Notes: generated from the letters alone by a model not told the origin. A stretch of DNA of 18,246 bases from Clostridiales bacterium (GCA_004556985.1 SFFC01000037.1:1-18246); one strand, 5' to 3'; positions 6,806-14,968 are shown, counted from the first letter of the stretch. Numbers and translations are program-made.

Positions 6806-7813
6806 TCACTCAAGCAGCCGCAGCAGCAGGCGGTCGAGCGCCGCGTCGTCACGCATCGCGCCGCGCTTAATGTCGTAATCCGTCTCCACGCACAGGCGAA
6901 CGCAGGCCTCCATCTGCGCCGCCGTCCGCCTTCCGCTCTGACGCAGCAGCCGCGTCACGGCGAAGGGCGGCGTACCCAGCGCTTTCGCCATCTGCGCCTG
7001 CGACACGCGCTCGTCGCGCATCGCGCACAGGTACATGAGCTGGCGGTAATGGCGCGTGATCATCGCGAGAATGCCGATGCGCTGCTCCCCGGCGGAGAGC
7101 AGGATGTCAAGCAGCGCAAAGGCCTCCTTCGCCTTGCCCGCCGAAAGCGCATCCGCCATGGCAAAGACGGTGCTCTCCACAGTGCGCGTCGCGACGGCCT
7201 CGATGTCCTCGCCCGTGATACTGTCCCTGTCCGCCGCGTAGGCCGCCAGCTTGGCCAGCTCGCCCGAAAGCAGCGTCAGGTCGCGCCCGCTGGTGAAGGC
7301 GAGCGCCTCGCAGGCCGTCCTGTCCATCCGCTTGCCCAGCGGGCGAAGCTGCTGATTCATCCATTTGAACAGGCTCGCGTCGTCAAGCGCGTCAAAACTG
7401 ACCGCGCCGGGCATTGCAGCGAGCGTTTTGGCGAGCTTTTTGCGCTTGTCGATTGCCTCGCCCGCGTCAAAGACCAGGCAGGTCGTCTGCGGCACGCGCG
7501 GCAGATAGGCGCAAAGCGCCTCGCTCTCCTGCGCCTCGTCCCTGGCCTTGCCCGCCGCGAGCAGGGCACAGTCGCGCACGATGATCAGCCTGTAATCGCT
7601 CATCATCGGCAGCGTCTCGCAGCTTTCGATGATCTGCTGCGCCGTCGGCGACGAGAGTACGGTTTTGTTCACGCTCTCCAGCCCGGGCGCCATCGTCTTC
7701 TTTTCCAACGCGGCGAGCGCGCTGCGCCGGATGAACGCCTCCGTCCCGTAGAACAGATAGACGTTTTCCACCGTTCCCGCCTTGAGCGCGTCAAAGAATG
7801 CCCACTGATCCAC
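6806..7813 (-). CDS. holA: DNA polymerase III subunit delta
   Basis: Delta subunit of the clamp loader, which opens the beta sliding clamp during replication. The 335-residue product is of normal length and carries the family's landmarks: VYLFYGTEAFI near residue 18 (the degenerate P-loop region), YRLIIVRD near 74, and the C-terminal helical part with a RIGILAMITRHYRQLM stretch typical of Bacillota HolA. Start is GTG at 7813, with GGAGG of the preceding gene's end 8 bases upstream, and only three bases separate it from the preceding stop, so translation is probably coupled. It is the last gene of the regulator-kinase-GerMN operon; rpsT, often next to holA in Bacillota, is not here. Confidence 0.92.
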   Translation of the reverse strand: MDQWAFFDALKAGTVENVYLFYGTEAFIRRSALAALEKKTMAPGLESVNKTVLSSPTAQQIIESCETLPMMSDYRLIIVRDCALLAAGKARDEAQESEALCAYLPRVPQTTCLVFDAGEAIDKRKKLAKTLAAMPGAVSFDALDDASLFKWMNQQLRPLGKRMDRTACEALAFTSGRDLTLLSGELAKLAAYAADRDSITGEDIEAVATRTVESTVFAMADALSAGKAKEAFALLDILLSAGEQRIGILAMITRHYRQLMYLCAMRDERVSQAQMAKALGTPPFAVTRLLRQSGRRTAAQMEACVRLCVETDYDIKRGAMRDDAALDRLLLRLLE

Positions 7814-7816
7814 CGT

Positions 7817-9361
7817 TCATTCCTCCACCATGCCGGGGTTGCGCATCAGCGCGCCGCGCAGCTCGACGCCGCCGGCCGGCAGCTCGCGCTGCTCGCCCTC
7901 AAAGTAAAGCCTGACAACCTGCGCCCTGCCGCCCTCCGTGAGCGTGTTAACCATCGCGTAGACCGCGATGCGCTCCTGCCTCTCGTCAAGGGAAGCCAGC
8001 GCTATCGCAAAGCGCTCCGACAAATTGACGAGGATTTCGTCCTCCCCGGTGTAGATGGCGAGCACGTCCTCCCCGCTCAGCGTCTGCGGCAGCGCGAGGA
8101 CGCCCTCTTCCTGCGACAGACGCATCAGGCCCGTCAGCCGCTCACGCGGGTCGTCCTGTCCGCTCTGCGCGACGGTGCGGCTGACCCGGCGCAATTTTGC
8201 CTCGTCCATCCCCTGCGCATAGAACACGCAGGGCGCACCCAGATAAGCGCCAAAGTCGCCGCGCGTGGCCATGGCGCTCCCCAGCGCAATCTCCCGGCCA
8301 TCCGGCGTCTCCTCCTCCTGAAAGCCGGAAAGGCTTTCCTCGCCGATGACGATTCTGAGGCCTTCCACGCCGGGGATGAATCCCATCAGCGTGTCGGTTA
8401 GCATCGCAGCGTAGATCGCGCGCGTCAGCCCTGCCTCGTCAAGCGCCTCATCCAGCAGCGCACTGAAGCGGATCTCGATGGCGCGATAGGCGCCGTCCTC
8501 CGTCCAGATGATCTCCGGCATCTCCTCGATATAGCTCATCGGCGCAGGAACCAACTGCGCGGCCAGCGCCATGTCCGTCCCCCGGCCCAGCTCGCCGAGC
8601 AGCGTGTAGAGCGAATCGATCGCCGTTCCCGCAGCGATGTCAACGCTGCGCACCTCCGGCAGGATAAACCGGCCGTCCGTCGTGGGGAAATACAGCGTCG
8701 CCAGGCGCGTCACGCGCTCGCCGCTCTGGCGCTGCTCCTCCAGCCTGGCGTATTTGGCCGCCGTGTCGAGGTCGTCCGCGCGCGTCAGCGTGCCCACGGA
8801 AACCGTCGCGCCCAGATCCAGCCCTTCCTCCCGGCCGCCGACCAGCACATTGACATAGGAAATCTCCGCAAATTCCGTCAGCGTGTTCGTCACAGCCTGC
8901 CGGACGGCAAAGAGCTCCTGCGGCCCGAGCTCCCGCACGCGCGCGGGCAGGTCGACCGTCGCGATGTCGCCGGAAACCTCCAGCCGGCGCACGGCGTTGG
9001 GCTGGCCCATGTCCGGCCACTGCACGCCAAACGCCTCCGCTTCTTCGGTAAAGGGGCCGTCCAGCAGCGCGCAGAGCGCCGCCTCGGCGCGGCTCGTGCC
9101 GCCCCCGACCGTGATGCGCCGCGTCACAGGGACCAGCGTCGTGCCGTCCCCGTGAAAGAAGTAGAGCGTGACGGTCTCCGTCCGCTCCGCCCAAGCATCC
9201 TCCTGCGGTCCCTGTGGCCCTTGCGAAAACGGCGCCTGCGCCAGGTCGGTCATCGGCCGCTCCTCGATGCCCGCCATGCAGCCGCCAAGCAGCAGCGCCG
9301 TCATCAGCAGCGCGCCCGCCAGCGCCGCACGCCTGCCCCGTTTCATCGTCATCTCCGTCAT
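7817..9361 (-). CDS. GerMN-domain lipoprotein with three GerMN-like repeats
   Basis: Membrane-anchored lipoprotein on the outer face of the cell membrane. The product (514 residues from the ATG at 9361) begins with a lysine/arginine-rich start and a hydrophobic stretch ending in the lipobox LLGGC (Cys28). Three segments then follow the same pattern: a beta-strand opening (VTLYFFHGDG, ATLYFPTTDG, CVFYAQGMD), an LL-rich helix, and a closing helix-strand such as AVTNTLTEF...VNVLVGG. The first is a clear GerMN domain; the others are more diverged. GerMN domains occur in the germination protein GerM and in envelope lipoproteins near two-component systems. An in-frame TTG at 9382 overlaps the previous stop and is an alternative start. 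A role as accessory or sensor protein for the kinase is inferred from position. Confidence 0.82.
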   Translation of the reverse strand: MTEMTMKRGRRAALAGALLMTALLLGGCMAGIEERPMTDLAQAPFSQGPQGPQEDAWAERTETVTLYFFHGDGTTLVPVTRRITVGGGTSRAEAALCALLDGPFTEEAEAFGVQWPDMGQPNAVRRLEVSGDIATVDLPARVRELGPQELFAVRQAVTNTLTEFAEISYVNVLVGGREEGLDLGATVSVGTLTRADDLDTAAKYARLEEQRQSGERVTRLATLYFPTTDGRFILPEVRSVDIAAGTAIDSLYTLLGELGRGTDMALAAQLVPAPMSYIEEMPEIIWTEDGAYRAIEIRFSALLDEALDEAGLTRAIYAAMLTDTLMGFIPGVEGLRIVIGEESLSGFQEEETPDGREIALGSAMATRGDFGAYLGAPCVFYAQGMDEAKLRRVSRTVAQSGQDDPRERLTGLMRLSQEEGVLALPQTLSGEDVLAIYTGEDEILVNLSERFAIALASLDERQERIAVYAMVNTLTEGGRAQVVRLYFEGEQRELPAGGVELRGALMRNPGMVEE

Positions 9362-9378
9362 GCCTCTCTCCGTCCCGG

Positions 9379-10413
9379 TCAATCGCGAATCATCAGTGAC
9401 TCAAGCGTCGAGGGCGTCATCGCCCAGTTGTCCGCCGCACGCACCAGCGCGACGGATTCGCGCACGATCTCCGCGTCCCCGCCCGCCGTCGAGCGCAGCG
9501 ACGCATTGAGCACGACCGTCGCCGTCCGGCCGTCCAGCGAAACCGTTCCCTGAGAGACCGTGTAGTCAAGCAGCGAGACGTCCGCCCGGCGCATCTGCGC
9601 CTCAAAATCACTCAGCGTCGGAAGCTGCCCGCCCTTTTCCGGCGTCAGCAGCTGATAAACCTGCGCCCAGTTTCGCGCCTGCCAGCCCTCCAGAATCATC
9701 GTCATCGCGCGGTGCGGCGTCAGCAGCACGGCCTCGTCCCGCGAGCAGGCGCCCAGCACCACCGAGAGATTCGTCTGCGTGCGGTCAAAGCAATAGAGCG
9801 GAATGCGCTCCGGCGCGTCATCGTCGGTCTGCGCGACCATGAGCTGCACGCGCTGATAGCGGCCGCCCTCCGTCAGCGACAGCACGAGGGACTGCACCGC
9901 CAGATTTCTGCGCAGCGTCGCCTCCTCCTGCCAGCTCTCCTGATCCTCCCAGTCCTGCGGCGCGCCGTCCGGAGCGCCAAGAAACGCGCGGCTGAGCGTG
10001 ACGAACGCCGTCGCGCCCTCGCCCGTGACGGAGAGCACCTGCGTCCCCTGCGGGAAGAGCGCCGTCAGCTGCCCATGCAGCGCGTCAGGCCCCGCGACGA
10101 GCTGGTCGACGATGCTCCGGGCCACCGTCTGGTCGCGCGTGATGTCGAGTACCGCGCTCTGCGCGCCCAGCAGCTCCGTCTGCCGGTAGCGGTAGTAGAG
10201 CGTGACGTCCATCGTGTCGCTGGAGGGCTCCGTGCCCAGCAGATGCGAAAAATCCGGCTCCTGCGTCGCCTCAGGCGCCGCCGTCTCCTCCCTGAGCGAC
10301 CGGTTGAGGCCGGCGGACACGGTGGTCATCAGGCTTTCGCAGACCTGCGCCAGCGGCTCCGCGAAAAAGCAGAGCATGAGCGCGAGCAGCACGCAGACAA
10401 CGATCTTTTTCAT
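9379..10413 (-). CDS. GerMN-domain envelope protein
   Basis: Exported or membrane-anchored protein of 344 residues. It starts MKKIVVCVLLALMLCFF, a hydrophobic signal or anchor without a proper lipobox (the residue before Cys15 is Leu). A linker rich in T, E and P follows, then a GerMN domain (about 68-213, VTLYYRYRQ ... VAGPDALHG ... LVLSLTEGGRYQRVQLMV), and a C-terminal domain (about 230-344) that may be NTF2-like, with the ending SLRSTAGGDAEIVRESVALV. The ATG at 10413 lies 16 bases after the kinase stop, with AAGGGG upstream. It is probably a paralogue of the next gene. Position directly after a sensor kinase suggests an extracytoplasmic partner, analogous in place to YycH/YycI in Bacillus. 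The biochemical role is unknown. Confidence 0.78.
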   Translation of the reverse strand: MKKIVVCVLLALMLCFFAEPLAQVCESLMTTVSAGLNRSLREETAAPEATQEPDFSHLLGTEPSSDTMDVTLYYRYRQTELLGAQSAVLDITRDQTVARSIVDQLVAGPDALHGQLTALFPQGTQVLSVTGEGATAFVTLSRAFLGAPDGAPQDWEDQESWQEEATLRRNLAVQSLVLSLTEGGRYQRVQLMVAQTDDDAPERIPLYCFDRTQTNLSVVLGACSRDEAVLLTPHRAMTMILEGWQARNWAQVYQLLTPEKGGQLPTLSDFEAQMRRADVSLLDYTVSQGTVSLDGRTATVVLNASLRSTAGGDAEIVRESVALVRAADNWAMTPSTLESLMIRD

Positions 10414-10429
10414 GAAACCCCTTTCCCCG

Positions 10430-11836
10430 TCACTTCACCGGCAGCTGCACGATGAAGGTCGTGCCCTTGCCCGGCTCGGACTGCACCGTTACCGAGCCCG
10501 CATGCAGCCGCACGATCTGCTGCACGATCGACAGTCCCAGGCCCGTTCCGCCCGTGTCCCGGGAGCGCGCCTTGTCCACGCGATAGAAGCGGTCAAAGAC
10601 GTGCGGCAGGTCCTCCTGCGGAATGCCGACGCCCGTGTCCGCGATCTCCAGCACGGCGTCGCGCCCCTCCCGATGCAGCGAGACCGCAATCTTCCCGCCG
10701 TCGGGCGTGTACTTGATGGCGTTTTCGATGATGTTGTAGCAAACCTGCGCCAGCTTGCCCGGATCGGCAAACATCTCGCAGTCGTCGGCAATCGACGTCT
10801 CCAGCGTCTGCGCGCGCTTCTTCGCCAGCGGCGCCAGCCGGCGCACGCTCTCGCGCACGGTCTCCGCAAAGAGCATCCGCTCGCGGCGCAGCTTGAGCTT
10901 GTGGCTGTCGATGTGCACGAGCGTCAGCAAATCCCCGACGACCGAGGACAGGCGGTCGATCTCCTTGTCGATGTCCCCCAGAAACTCGCGGCGCAGCTCC
11001 GGGTCCATGTCGTCCTGATACATCATGGATTCGACGAGGATCTTGATGGTCGTCAGCGGCGTCTTGAGCTCATGGGAGGCGTTGGAGACGAACTGGTTGC
11101 GCGCCTCATCGAGGTTGTGCACCTGCTCGCTCATCTGGTTGAACGCCTCGGCGAGCTGCGCCATCTCGCCCCGGCCCGGGACGTGGACGCGATGCTGATA
11201 GTCGCCTTTGGTCATGCGCTCGATGCCCGCACTCAGCTCCGCGACCGGACGCGTCACGATGCCGGAAATCAGGCCCGCGAGCAGCAGCACGACCGCCAGC
11301 GCCGCCAGCGAGATGGCGATCATCCTGTCGCGCAGGGAGATCAGCGAATCGACCGTATCCTGCACGGAGACGATCAGCAGCAGCGCGCCGCCGCCGCCTT
11401 CCTCCCCGAGCGCCTGCACGAAGCAGCCCCGCCAGACGCGGCTCGTGTCCCGACGCATCAGACCGTCAAACACGGAGGGCGCCTGCGTCTGTCCGCCGCC
11501 ATCCTGCAGATGGAAGCCGTAGGCCGCGTCCGCCCCTCCCGCGATCACCTCGAAGACCTCGGAGAGCGCCAGCCTCGTGCCGCAGCGCTCGTCGAACGTG
11601 TCAAACTGCACCTTGCCGTCGCCGTCCACGATCAAAAGGCGGCCGCCGCTTTCACGGGCCGCCTGCAAAAGACGGACGTAAAACGCATCCGCCGTCTCGC
11701 TCTCCAGCCGGCCGCGCAGCGCCCCGGCCAGCTCCGCCGCCTCCGTCTTCTGCCGGCGGATCGTGTCCTCAAAAAGAGAATCGCTGACCAGCCGGATCGT
11801 CGAGGCGGCCACCGCATAGAAGGACACGCCGATCAC
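10430..11836 (-). CDS. Sensor histidine kinase, WalK/PhoR-like
   Basis: Membrane sensor kinase that phosphorylates the response regulator encoded just upstream. Using the GTG at 11836 as residue 1, the product has an extracytoplasmic sensor region (about 18-170, PAS-like in size), a membrane helix (about 172-194), HAMP (about 195-243), the H-box SNASHELKTP with His255, N-box ENAIKY with Asn372, DTGVGIP at 400-406 and GTGLGLS at 431-436. The GTG start cuts the first membrane helix in half. The open frame continues upstream through TKILIAFLLVI to an ATT at 11905 that has GGGGAG 6 bases before it, so the true protein is probably about 491 residues with a rare start codon. No cytoplasmic PAS separates HAMP and HisKA, unlike Bacillus WalK. 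Confidence 0.9.
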   Translation of the reverse strand: MIGVSFYAVAASTIRLVSDSLFEDTIRRQKTEAAELAGALRGRLESETADAFYVRLLQAARESGGRLLIVDGDGKVQFDTFDERCGTRLALSEVFEVIAGGADAAYGFHLQDGGGQTQAPSVFDGLMRRDTSRVWRGCFVQALGEEGGGGALLLIVSVQDTVDSLISLRDRMIAISLAALAVVLLLAGLISGIVTRPVAELSAGIERMTKGDYQHRVHVPGRGEMAQLAEAFNQMSEQVHNLDEARNQFVSNASHELKTPLTTIKILVESMMYQDDMDPELRREFLGDIDKEIDRLSSVVGDLLTLVHIDSHKLKLRRERMLFAETVRESVRRLAPLAKKRAQTLETSIADDCEMFADPGKLAQVCYNIIENAIKYTPDGGKIAVSLHREGRDAVLEIADTGVGIPQEDLPHVFDRFYRVDKARSRDTGGTGLGLSIVQQIVRLHAGSVTVQSEPGKGTTFIVQLPVK

Positions 11837-11882
11837 CAGCAGGAAAGCGATCAGTATTTTGGTTCGGACGGAGTAAAACGGG

Positions 11883-12578
11883 TTAGTCTTTGTCCGTAAA
11901 ATAATAACCCACTCCCCACTTGGTCAGGATGAATTCCAGGCGGGCGTTGTCGCGCTCGATCTTCTCCCGCAGGCGGCGGATGTGCACGTCGACCGTACGC
12001 ATGTCGCCCATGTAGTCGTATTTCCAGACCGTCTCCAGCAGCTCCTCGCGGCTGTAGACCTTGCCCCTGTGCGTGATGAGCAGCTGCAGCAGGTCAAATT
12101 CCTTCGCCGTCAGGCGCACGGGCTCGCCGGCCAGCGTGACCGTCCGGCTCTGGCAGTTGACCTCCAGGTCATGCACCCGCACGATGCGCTTCTCCTCGAG
12201 CACCTCGTGCGCCGGCTGGCTGCGGCGCAGAATCGACTTGATGCGCGCCTTGACCTCCAGAATGTTGAACGGCTTGGTCATGTAGTCGTCCGCGCCGTAC
12301 TCGAGGCCCAGGATCTTGTCCATGTCCTCGCCCTTGGCCGTCAGCATGATGATCGGCACGTTGGAACGCTCGCGAACCCGCTGGCATACCTCGATGCCAT
12401 CCACGCCCGGAAGCATCACGTCCAGCAGCACCATATCGTAATTGTCGGAAAAAACCTTGGCCAGCGCCGCTTCTCCGTCCATCGCGGAATCCGTCAGATA
12501 TCCATCCTGCTCCAGGCTGTATTTGAGCCCCTTGAGGATCAGCGGCTCATCATCCACCAGCAAAATCTTCTTCGGCAT
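11883..12578 (-). CDS. Response regulator, OmpR family, WalR-like
   Basis: Cytoplasmic DNA-binding regulator phosphorylated by the neighbouring kinase. The receiver domain starts MPKKILLVDDEP, with the acidic pair at residues 9-10, phospho-acceptor Asp53 in LLDVMLPGVDG, and the switch lysine in MTKPF. The C-terminal winged helix carries the stretch VWKYDYMGDMRTVDVHIRR, very close to the corresponding WalR segment as I recall it, and ends GVGYYFTDKD. I chose the ATG at 12578 because GGGG lies 9 bases upstream; an in-frame ATG at 12593 is possible. First gene of the operon, divergent from dacF. The WalR likeness, with wall genes around, suggests control of cell-wall turnover, but other OmpR paralogues such as PhoP are close relatives, so no symbol is given. 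Confidence 0.92.
   Translation of the reverse strand: MPKKILLVDDEPLILKGLKYSLEQDGYLTDSAMDGEAALAKVFSDNYDMVLLDVMLPGVDGIEVCQRVRERSNVPIIMLTAKGEDMDKILGLEYGADDYMTKPFNILEVKARIKSILRRSQPAHEVLEEKRIVRVHDLEVNCQSRTVTLAGEPVRLTAKEFDLLQLLITHRGKVYSREELLETVWKYDYMGDMRTVDVHIRRLREKIERDNARLEFILTKWGVGYYFTDKD
11903..11917 (-). promoter_or_regulatory. Candidate ribosome site and ATT start for the histidine kinase
   Basis: GGGGAG (11912-11917) precedes ATT (11903-11905) by 6 bases inside the end of the regulator gene. ATT is in the kinase frame, 23 codons before the first GTG, and the frame has no ATG, GTG or TTG in between. ATT initiation is known, for example in infC, but rare. Confidence 0.4.
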
Positions 12579-12642
12579 TGTGTCATTCCCCATTTACCTG
12601 CGCCTGCGGGCGCGCATTTCGATAGAAACTGAATATGAACCT

Positions 12643-12672
12643 ATTGTAACGCATAACCGCGTTAAAAATCAA
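12643..12672 (-). promoter_or_regulatory. Putative promoter of regulator-kinase-GerMN-holA operon
   Basis: Minus strand TTGATT (12667-12672) and TACAAT (12643-12648) with an 18-base spacer, about 65 bases before the regulator start. TGTAAC half-sites, like half a WalR box, occur on the plus strand at 12645-12650 and 12701-12706, which could allow autoregulation. Confidence 0.55.
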
Positions 12673-12763
12673 GACATTGGAAACACTTTTTCGGCTTTTT
12701 TGTAACATTTTGTGTCCGGCGACATAATTTCGCAATAATACATCCAGAGTCGCGCGCCCGCTC

Positions 12764-12792
12764 TGTACAATCGCGCTCAAAAGTGGTATAGT
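12764..12792 (+). promoter_or_regulatory. Putative promoter of dacF
   Basis: TGTACA (12764-12769) and TATAGT (12787-12792), 17 bases apart, lie 75 bases before the TTG start. The -10 is good, the -35 is weaker. Confidence 0.5.
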
Positions 12793-12867
12793 AAGAAGAA
12801 GGCTTCTGCTCTTTATGCCCGAATGAATCCGGCCCCGTGCCGGGAACTGATAGATGGAGGGAATCCC

Positions 12868-14337
12868 TTGTCCCAACGCCTGCTTGCGCTGCTGCTGTGT
12901 CTGGTGCTGACGCTCGCCGCCCTCTCCCCCGCCAGCGCGGAGGAGGAGGATGTGCGGCGTTTTGTCGCGCCCGAGCTGCCCGCGGACGCCATCCCCTACG
13001 ACGAAAGCCATCCCGACCTGCTCGACGCGGACATGCTCTACGCCCGCAGCGCGATTCTCATTGAGGCGGATACCGGCGAGGTGCTCTTTGAAAAGAACGC
13101 CGACGAGATCATGTATCCCGCCTCGACGACCAAGATCATGACCGCCTACATCGCTTTGCAGATGAGCGACCTGGAAAACGACGTCGTCACCGTCTCCCAA
13201 AACGCGATCGACCTCGTGCCGGAGGGCTACCAGAAGGTGCCGCTCGTCGCGGGCGAGCGGGTCGCGATGCTCGACCTGATCTCCGCGATGCTCGTCATCT
13301 CTGGCAACGAGGCCGCCAACGCCATCGCCGAATACCTCTGCGGCAGCATCGACGCCTTCGCCGACCTCATGAACCAGACGGCGCGGATGCTCGGCTGCTC
13401 GGAGGACACGCACTTCACCAACCCCTCCGGCGTTCAGGACGTCAGCCATTACACGACGGCGCGCGACCTCTCCATCATCGCGCGCGCCGCGATGTGCGAC
13501 GAGCGCTTCGCCTCCATCGTCAGCCAGACGACCTACGACATGCCCGCCACCCAGAAGGAGGACGGCTCCGCCGGCCATCCCCGGCGCACGATCGTCGGCT
13601 CGACGCGCATCCTCGATCCCTCGAGCGATTACTACTACCGCTACGCGACCGGCGTCAAGACCGGCTTCACCATCGACGCGGGCTACTGCTTCGTCGGCGC
13701 GGCGAGCTACGGCAACATCCATCTGATCTCCGTCGTCCTCTACGACGGCGACACCCGCCGCTACATCGACACGAAGCGCCTCTTCGAATACGGCTTCTCG
13801 CAGATCGAATCGATCAGTCCCGAATCGCTCTACGCCGAGTCCCCGCGCGTCATCGACATCACGGGCTTTGCTTTGGATGACGAGAAGCACGGCGAGCTGA
13901 CCCTCGGCATCCGCGCGGTCGACCCGGAGAAGGACATGACGATCATCGGCAATTCCTCGACGATCGACCTGCTGCGCGAGAATTTCAACCAGGTCTCCTC
14001 GATCGAGTGGACGCGCGCGTTCCAGGCTCCCATCAACATCGGCGACGTCATGGGCACCCTGACGTTTTACTCCGAAAACAAGGGCACGGCGCAATACGAG
14101 CTCGTCGCCACGCGCTCCATCGCCGCGCGCGAGGACGCGCCGCCCACGCTCGCGCAGATCGAGGCCTACACCGCAGCGGACGAAAACCCCTGGCCCCGCT
14201 TCTCCCTGGACGACCTCGTGCCGCCCGCCATCCTGCTGCTCGCGCTCTTCCTGCTGATCCGCTTCCTGCGCCGGCACAGGCACAAGCGCGCCAGGGCCCC
14301 GAAGATCAAGCCCATCAAGACCAAATACCTGCGCTGA
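12868..14337 (+). CDS. dacF: D-alanyl-D-alanine carboxypeptidase (DacF/PBP5 type)
   Basis: Penicillin-binding carboxypeptidase that trims the terminal D-Ala from peptidoglycan stem peptides outside the membrane. I place the start at the TTG at 12868, 7 bases after GGAGG, because it opens directly into a signal peptide (MSQRLLALLLCLVL to ASA at 22-24); an in-frame ATG at 12823 would put 15 polar residues before it. The 489-residue product has all catalytic motifs: STTK with Ser86, SGN at 145-147 and KTG at 264-266. A PBP5 C-terminal beta-domain follows, then a true membrane helix (about 447-466) and a basic tail. Bacillus DacA/DacF end in an amphipathic helix, so the membrane span is a variation. 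dacA and dacF are hard to tell apart; the symbol is tentative. Confidence 0.92.
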   Translation: MSQRLLALLLCLVLTLAALSPASAEEEDVRRFVAPELPADAIPYDESHPDLLDADMLYARSAILIEADTGEVLFEKNADEIMYPASTTKIMTAYIALQMSDLENDVVTVSQNAIDLVPEGYQKVPLVAGERVAMLDLISAMLVISGNEAANAIAEYLCGSIDAFADLMNQTARMLGCSEDTHFTNPSGVQDVSHYTTARDLSIIARAAMCDERFASIVSQTTYDMPATQKEDGSAGHPRRTIVGSTRILDPSSDYYYRYATGVKTGFTIDAGYCFVGAASYGNIHLISVVLYDGDTRRYIDTKRLFEYGFSQIESISPESLYAESPRVIDITGFALDDEKHGELTLGIRAVDPEKDMTIIGNSSTIDLLRENFNQVSSIEWTRAFQAPINIGDVMGTLTFYSENKGTAQYELVATRSIAAREDAPPTLAQIEAYTAADENPWPRFSLDDLVPPAILLLALFLLIRFLRRHRHKRARAPKIKPIKTKYLR

Positions 14338-14343
14338 TGCTCT

Positions 14344-14383
14344 GGCCCTTCTCCGGTTTTCACGCGGAGAAGGGCCGTTTTTT
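14344..14383 (+). terminator. Rho-independent terminator after dacF
   Basis: A perfect 12-bp stem, GGCCCTTCTCCG with CGGAGAAGGGCC, 9-base loop, followed by G and six T. It begins 7 bases after the dacF stop. Confidence 0.95.
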
Positions 14384-14395
14384 GCCGCCTGCGCA

Positions 14396-14451
14396 AAGCG
14401 GCCCTCCTGCCGCAGGTCAATAGCCAGACCCACAGCAGGAGGGCGCTTTTT
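14396..14451 (+). terminator. Second long hairpin, terminator-like
   Basis: GCCCTCCTGC (14401-14410) pairs with GCAGGAGGGC (14435-14444), extended by AAAGC/GCTTT across one bulged base, and ends in TTTTT on the plus strand. The 24-base loop is large. It may act as a backup for dacF, or stop transcripts arriving from the cupin gene on the other strand. Confidence 0.55.
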
Positions 14452-14526
14452 GTTATGGAAATCTTTTTGCAAGGTGTCGGCCTCGGGCACAGAGCCGCAG
14501 AATCTACGATATTTCGTCGGTGATGC

Positions 14527-14553
14527 CACCGGCAGCATGCCGGTTTTGCTTTT
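14527..14553 (+). terminator. Weak third terminator-like hairpin
   Basis: ACCGGC-AGCAT-GCCGGT followed by TTTGCTTTT on the plus strand. It lies just downstream of the cupin stop on the opposite strand. No gene is apparent between this and the previous hairpin; a 22-codon frame there has no support. Confidence 0.3.
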
Positions 14554-14575
14554 CCGAATCCGCCCGGCATCCCGG

Positions 14576-14926
14576 TCAGGCGTAGAGAATCAGGGCGATC
14601 ATCTCGACGGGCTCCTCGCCGATGCAGGCCAGCCCATGCCCCTCGCCCGGCGCGCAGTAGGTCACGTCGCCCGGGCCAATCTCCACGATCGTTCCGTTGT
14701 CGTTGTAGCGGCCCCGGCCGCTGAGGATGTAATAGGTTTCGCTGTCCCCGTTGTGGATATGGTAGCCGATTTCGCTGCCCGGGTACACGGTCGTATGCCC
14801 GAACACGCGGCCCTTGTGCTCCATCTCGGGGTCGCCGTTGAGAATGCTGCGCACGGTGATCTCGCCGACGCCGTGAAACGGCGCGGGCTTTCTGACGGTT
14901 TCCTTCTCGCTGCTTCTGCGAATCAT
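14576..14926 (-). CDS. Small single-domain cupin protein
   Basis: A 116-residue beta-barrel protein with both cupin motifs: motif 1 GYHIHNGDSETYYILSG, with metal ligands His56, His58 and Glu63, and motif 2 with PGEGH, fourth ligand His97. It probably binds one divalent metal. Small cupins of this kind bind sugars or act as isomerases, dioxygenases or sensors; the substrate cannot be predicted. Start is the ATG at 14926, with GGAGG 8 bases upstream; the longer frame reaching 15100 crosses the promoter and is not coding. It has its own promoter at 14996-15024 and a palindrome in its leader, so it seems to be a separately regulated single gene. Confidence 0.85.
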   Translation of the reverse strand: MIRRSSEKETVRKPAPFHGVGEITVRSILNGDPEMEHKGRVFGHTTVYPGSEIGYHIHNGDSETYYILSGRGRYNDNGTIVEIGPGDVTYCAPGEGHGLACIGEEPVEMIALILYA

Positions 14927-14953
14927 GTCGATTCCTCCCTCTTTTGCCGCCCG

Positions 14954-14968
14954 GGCGCGTGACGCGCC
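14954..14968. promoter_or_regulatory. Palindrome in cupin leader, possible operator
   Basis: GGCGCGT-G-ACGCGCC is a perfect 7+7 inverted repeat between the cupin promoter and its ribosome site. It could be an operator or a small RNA hairpin. Confidence 0.35.

Noticed and set aside
6782..8401. Plus-strand frame of 539 codons opposite holA and the GerMN lipoprotein gene
   Set aside because: Rich in R, H, L, A and Q, typical of an antisense shadow; no ribosome site or recognisable domain, and it crosses two real genes.
14452..14526. 22-codon frame starting ATG 14456 after the second hairpin
   Set aside because: No ribosome site and no sign of conservation; it ends at a TGA before the third hairpin.
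12583..14538. Very long open frame (651 codons) antisense to dacF
   Set aside because: It lies opposite a gene with intact catalytic motifs. High GC in the third codon position leaves antisense frames open; the product has low-complexity D/R/V/E composition and no motif.
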